Positions 61,367 to 64,000 of a DNA stretch of 64,000 bases are shown piece by piece; positions within the stretch are counted from its first letter, which is position 1, and each line of letters opens with the position of its first letter. Source of the DNA: Cohnella panacarvi Gsoil 349. GTDB lineage: Bacteria > Bacillota > Bacilli > Paenibacillales > Paenibacillaceae. Location: contig NZ_KI911563.1 of the NCBI RefSeq assembly GCF_000515335.1, positions 15,735-79,734 of the forward strand, given 5' to 3'. The position numbers were made by a program, and so were the translations under genes. The notes beneath the pieces were generated by a model. It was given only the letters and a program-made list of their open reading frames with translations, made no database searches and was not told the DNA's origin.

Positions 61367-62521
61367 TTACGTTCTGTGGACGCGATTATATTCGCGGGAG
61401 ATGCTGAGCAGAATGCCCATGGCCATGAGCATCATCAGCATGGAAGAACCGCCGTAGCTAATGAACGGAAGCGTAACGCCTGTTACGGGAATCGCGCCGC
61501 TTACGCCGCCCATGTTGATGAGCGCTTGGATCGCGATCAGCGACACGATGCCGACGCCGACCAGCGTTCCGTAGATGTCCGGGCATCGGAGCGAGATGAT
61601 GAGGGCCCGCCATAGGAACAGCATGTAGAAGATCACGAATACCGTCGTTCCGATGAAACCGAGCTCTTCGCCGATGACGGCGAATATAAAATCGTTATAC
61701 GCATAAGGCAAGTAAAATAGCTTTTGCACGCTGTTGCCGAGACCTGCGCCGGTTAACCCTCCGTGTCCGAACGCTTCGAGCGACCGGACCATATGATAGG
61801 TTGTCCCTTGCTGGTCCGCGAGCGGATCCATGAACGCGAGGAACCGGTCTACGCGGTATCCGCCGTCGAATTCGGGATTGAATAGCATGACGAGCGACAA
61901 GCCGAGCAAGCCGAGTCCGACGAGAATGCCTGCGGACATCATAATATGCTTGAGGTTCGACCCTCCGGCAATGACAATGGCGGACGCGCATAGCACCAAG
62001 ATCGCGCAGGAGCCGAAGTCGGGCTGAAGCATGATCAGGAAGGCGAAGAAACCGACGACGATCATGACCGGCAGCAAACCCTTCTGAAAATCGCGGAATT
62101 TCTCGTCCTTCTTGGAGATAATCGAAGCCAAGTAAAGGATAATCGCCAGCTTCGCGAATTCCGTCGGCTGGATGCCGAAGCCCCCGATGCCGATCCAGCT
62201 GCGGGCGCCGTTAATGCTGGACGCCGTGAACGGGACGATGATAAGCAAGACGAGCGTGCCGAAGAACAGCAGCACGAACAATTTCTTGTACTTCTCGTAA
62301 TGGATGTTCATCAAGATGAACATGATGAACGTGCCGAGTCCGGCCCATATCAGCTGTTTCTTCGTGAAAAATAAAGCGTCGTTGCCAAAGTCCTTGTCAA
62401 CGACGGTCATGCTGGAGCTCGCGCTGAAGACCATGACGAGGCCAAAGCCGACGAGCACGAGCGTTAGTATGAGCAGCAAGAAATCAGGCGCGCCGCGCGA
62501 TCCGGTAGACGGGGTACTCAT
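61367..62521 (-). CDS. ftsW: SEDS-family peptidoglycan glycosyltransferase FtsW
   Basis: 384 residues, ten spans. VGFGLVMVFSASSSMTVVDK opening; GARSWIGIGGFGIQPTEFAK; LQPDFGSC, which holds the catalytic Asp of SEDS polymerases; YNDFIFAVIGEELGFIGT; and the closing GVTLPFISYGGSSMLMMLMA. Polymerises septal glycan strands from lipid II with a class B PBP. FtsW is favoured over SpoVE/RodA because ylaN is close, as in B. subtilis. GGGACAGGG precedes the ATG. The yugN-like gene is 16 nt upstream. Confidence 0.93.
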   Translation of the reverse strand: MSTPSTGSRGAPDFLLLILTLVLVGFGLVMVFSASSSMTVVDKDFGNDALFFTKKQLIWAGLGTFIMFILMNIHYEKYKKLFVLLFFGTLVLLIIVPFTASSINGARSWIGIGGFGIQPTEFAKLAIILYLASIISKKDEKFRDFQKGLLPVMIVVGFFAFLIMLQPDFGSCAILVLCASAIVIAGGSNLKHIMMSAGILVGLGLLGLSLVMLFNPEFDGGYRVDRFLAFMDPLADQQGTTYHMVRSLEAFGHGGLTGAGLGNSVQKLFYLPYAYNDFIFAVIGEELGFIGTTVFVIFYMLFLWRALIISLRCPDIYGTLVGVGIVSLIAIQALINMGGVSGAIPVTGVTLPFISYGGSSMLMMLMAMGILLSISREYNRVHRT

Positions 62522-62537
62522 CCCTGTCCCGCCCCGA

Positions 62538-62885
62538 TTATTTGGTCAGCAGCTGCTTCAAATCTTGAACGCGCTGCGTCGCAACGTCCAGGATCGGCGC
62601 AGGAATCGAAGATTCGTAGTCGAGCCCGTGCGGGAACGTTGCGCGTCCGATGTAGACGTGCTCGATCTCGAGAATCGCGTCCGGGTTCTCAAGCTTGCCT
62701 TCCACGGCGCGAGTCGTAATGCGCAGGAAGTAATCTTCGCCTTTGGAACGGTCTTGAATTTTCAGATCATATGTAGCGCGGCGATATTCCCATTGCCAAC
62801 GAACGAAGCCGAGCTTCTCGCCGGAATCGTCAAGGTGGCCCAGATCGCTGCGTACGCCGATTAATCCCGTATTGTCAAGTAACAT
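62538..62885 (-). CDS. YugN-like family protein
   Basis: 115 residues from MLLDNTGLIGVRSDLGHLDD; AAGGAGG 8 nt upstream. Family pattern: GFVRWQWEYRRATYDLKIQD, YFLRITTRAVEGK, GRATFPHGLDYE and a C-terminal helix. Small cytoplasmic protein of unknown role, and 16 nt upstream of ftsW on the same strand, so co-transcribed with it. Confidence 0.85.
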   Translation of the reverse strand: MLLDNTGLIGVRSDLGHLDDSGEKLGFVRWQWEYRRATYDLKIQDRSKGEDYFLRITTRAVEGKLENPDAILEIEHVYIGRATFPHGLDYESSIPAPILDVATQRVQDLKQLLTK

Positions 62886-63024
62886 CAAAAAATCCTCCTT
62901 CGGAAGGTCGAACAAGCTTTATTCCCTTCCATGATAGTCGGTTTGCCAGTCTTCTGCAAGCCCGCTTCGGGTCACAAGTTCGAACGTTCATTGACAATGT
63001 TATGCTTCGGAAGCATTCGTCCGG

Positions 63025-63053
63025 TTACGATCGGTTAGACTTTCTGCTACAAT
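63025..63053 (+). promoter_or_regulatory. Possible promoter of the M20 amidohydrolase gene
   Basis: TTACGA (63,025-63,030), 17 nt, TACAAT (63,048-63,053), 37 nt before the ATG. The -35 is weak. Confidence 0.4.
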
Positions 63054-63089
63054 AGTACAAATATCCTTTTCGGAAGGGGCGCCGCCACG

Positions 63090-64000
63090 ATGGTAAACGT
63101 TCAGACGCTACAATCGATTTATAGCGATATGGTGGGATGGCGCCGTCATTTTCACGCGAATCCGGAGCTTTCTTTTAAAGAGGTAGAAACCTCAAAGAGG
63201 ATCGCCGACTTGCTGTCGTCCTGGGGGCTTGAGGTTAGGAGAGGCGTTGCGGGCACGGGGGTCGTCGCCAAGCTCGAAGGAGCGAAGCCGGGCCGCGCCA
63301 TCGGCTTGCGGGCGGACATCGACGCGCTGCCGATTCAAGACGAGAAGACGGCGAGCTACAGATCGACGGTGTCCGGCGTCATGCACGCCTGCGGACACGA
63401 TGGACATACGGCCGAGCTGCTTGCCGTTGCGCGGTACTATAGCTTGCATCGCGAAGAAGTCGCGGGCGCGCGTATTTTTCTGTTCCAGCCGGGAGAGGAA
63501 TTTCTTCCGGGCGGAGCGAACGCGATGATCGCGGACGGCGCGCTGGACGGCGTCGACGCGATATTCGGCGTGCACCTGTGGTCGCCGATGCCTTACGGGT
63601 TCGCAGGAACGCGCCCCGGACCGTTCATGGCGTCGCCGGACGAGTTCGAGCTCGAGCTGATCGGCCGGGGAGGCCATGCCGGATTGCCGCACGAAAGCAC
63701 CGATGCACTGGTCGCCGGAGCGGCCCTCGTTACGGCCTTGCAGTCGATCGTGTCCCGTAACGTCAATCCGCTGGAAGAAGCGGTGCTGTCCATCGGCAAG
63801 TTCAACTCGGGTTCGGCTAACAACGTGATCGCGGAAAGATGCCGTCTCGGCGGAACGATCAGAACGTTCACGCCCGAGCTTCGCGCGTTCATGCGCCGCC
63901 GGTTCGAGGAAGTCGTGAAGCACACGTGCGAGCTCTACTGTTGCGAATATACGCTGAATTATATCGAAGGTTACCCGCCGGTCGTGAACGACGAGCAAGA
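63090..64000 (+). CDS. M20-family metallo-amidohydrolase (partial, 3' end outside window)
   Basis: 303 codons are visible from ATG 63,090 (GGAAGGGG 10 nt upstream); the frame is open to the edge. RRHFHANPELSFKEVETSKR, GLRADIDALPIQDE, VMHACGHDGHTAELLA, FLFQPGEEFLPGGA and IGRGGHAGLPHESTDALVAG match the IAA-amino-acid/N-acyl-amino-acid amidohydrolase (M20D) group. Metal ligands: the Cys and His of ACGHDGH and the Glu pair of PGEE. Substrate not determinable (N-acetyl-cysteine, N-acetyl-diaminopimelate or similar). Confidence 0.93.
   Translation, partial: MVNVQTLQSIYSDMVGWRRHFHANPELSFKEVETSKRIADLLSSWGLEVRRGVAGTGVVAKLEGAKPGRAIGLRADIDALPIQDEKTASYRSTVSGVMHACGHDGHTAELLAVARYYSLHREEVAGARIFLFQPGEEFLPGGANAMIADGALDGVDAIFGVHLWSPMPYGFAGTRPGPFMASPDEFELELIGRGGHAGLPHESTDALVAGAALVTALQSIVSRNVNPLEEAVLSIGKFNSGSANNVIAERCRLGGTIRTFTPELRAFMRRRFEEVVKHTCELYCCEYTLNYIEGYPPVVNDEQ

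Overview
The window comes from the chromosome of a spore-forming Firmicute, most likely a member of Paenibacillaceae (Paenibacillus/Cohnella-like). I infer this from the gene families: copper-amine-oxidase-type stalk domains, SLH proteins, DUF1885, YtxJ-CcpA, acsA-acuA/acuC, a PBP1A with C-terminal fibronectin III domains, a collagen-like spore-surface protein, and YlaN-FtsW. Strong AGGAGG-type ribosome binding sites and many TTG/GTG starts also fit. No rRNA, CRISPR array, intact transposase or prophage is visible.

Layout. (1) 1-12.3 kb is accessory. After a VOC-family gene, one strand carries a secreted stalk-domain protein, a 1,978-residue secreted protein, an SLH wall-anchored protein, an LXG/WXG-like polymorphic toxin with a pre-toxin TG module, and a probable immunity gene. 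The block is bracketed by a duplicated roughly 155-bp segment that contains the 3' end of the VOC gene, and by an insertion-sequence-end-like motif. A second, unseen cassette seems to end at the left edge. Downstream lie gene debris, a small membrane protein and a 28-residue holin-like toxin peptide. (2) 12.4-23 kb: ung, an SPL-type radical SAM protein, small membrane and secreted proteins, tRNA-Val(GAC), an MBL hydrolase, DUF1292/DUF1885/DUF3055-like genes, arginine decarboxylase and an MFS transporter. (3) 23-29.3 kb: an ABC exporter-TetR operon with a visible palindromic operator, divergent from an RND exporter. (4) 29.3-34.8 kb: YktB-like, a collagen-like protein with a His-rich insert, YceI, gnd. 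(5) 34.8-46.5 kb: aroK, rhodanese, a fluc pair, an atypical EPSP synthase, a PTS EIICBA-EI pair, PfpI, VanZ, ytxJ-ccpA, mtnN. (6) 46.6-64 kb: acuC-acuA divergent from acsA, PBP1A, rpsD with a leader, a GAF-GGDEF diguanylate cyclase, a lipoprotein and M29 aminopeptidase, a degenerate HPr, ylaN, cax, Asp23-like, ftsW, yugN-like and a truncated M20 amidohydrolase.

How the parts fit. Several genes belong to carbon catabolite control: a PTS permease with EI, CcpA, an HPr paralogue lacking the PEP-phosphorylated histidine but keeping the HPr-kinase serine context, and acetyl-CoA synthetase with its acetylation switch, which has a cre-like site behind its promoter. The most system-like unknown is the 1.1-11.1 kb surface/toxin block. 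The AT-rich 3' end of its toxin gene and the adjoining immunity gene look like an exchanged cassette.

All functions are read from sequence by eye; no database search was possible. Starts were chosen from Shine-Dalgarno spacing and often differ from the longest possible reading frame.
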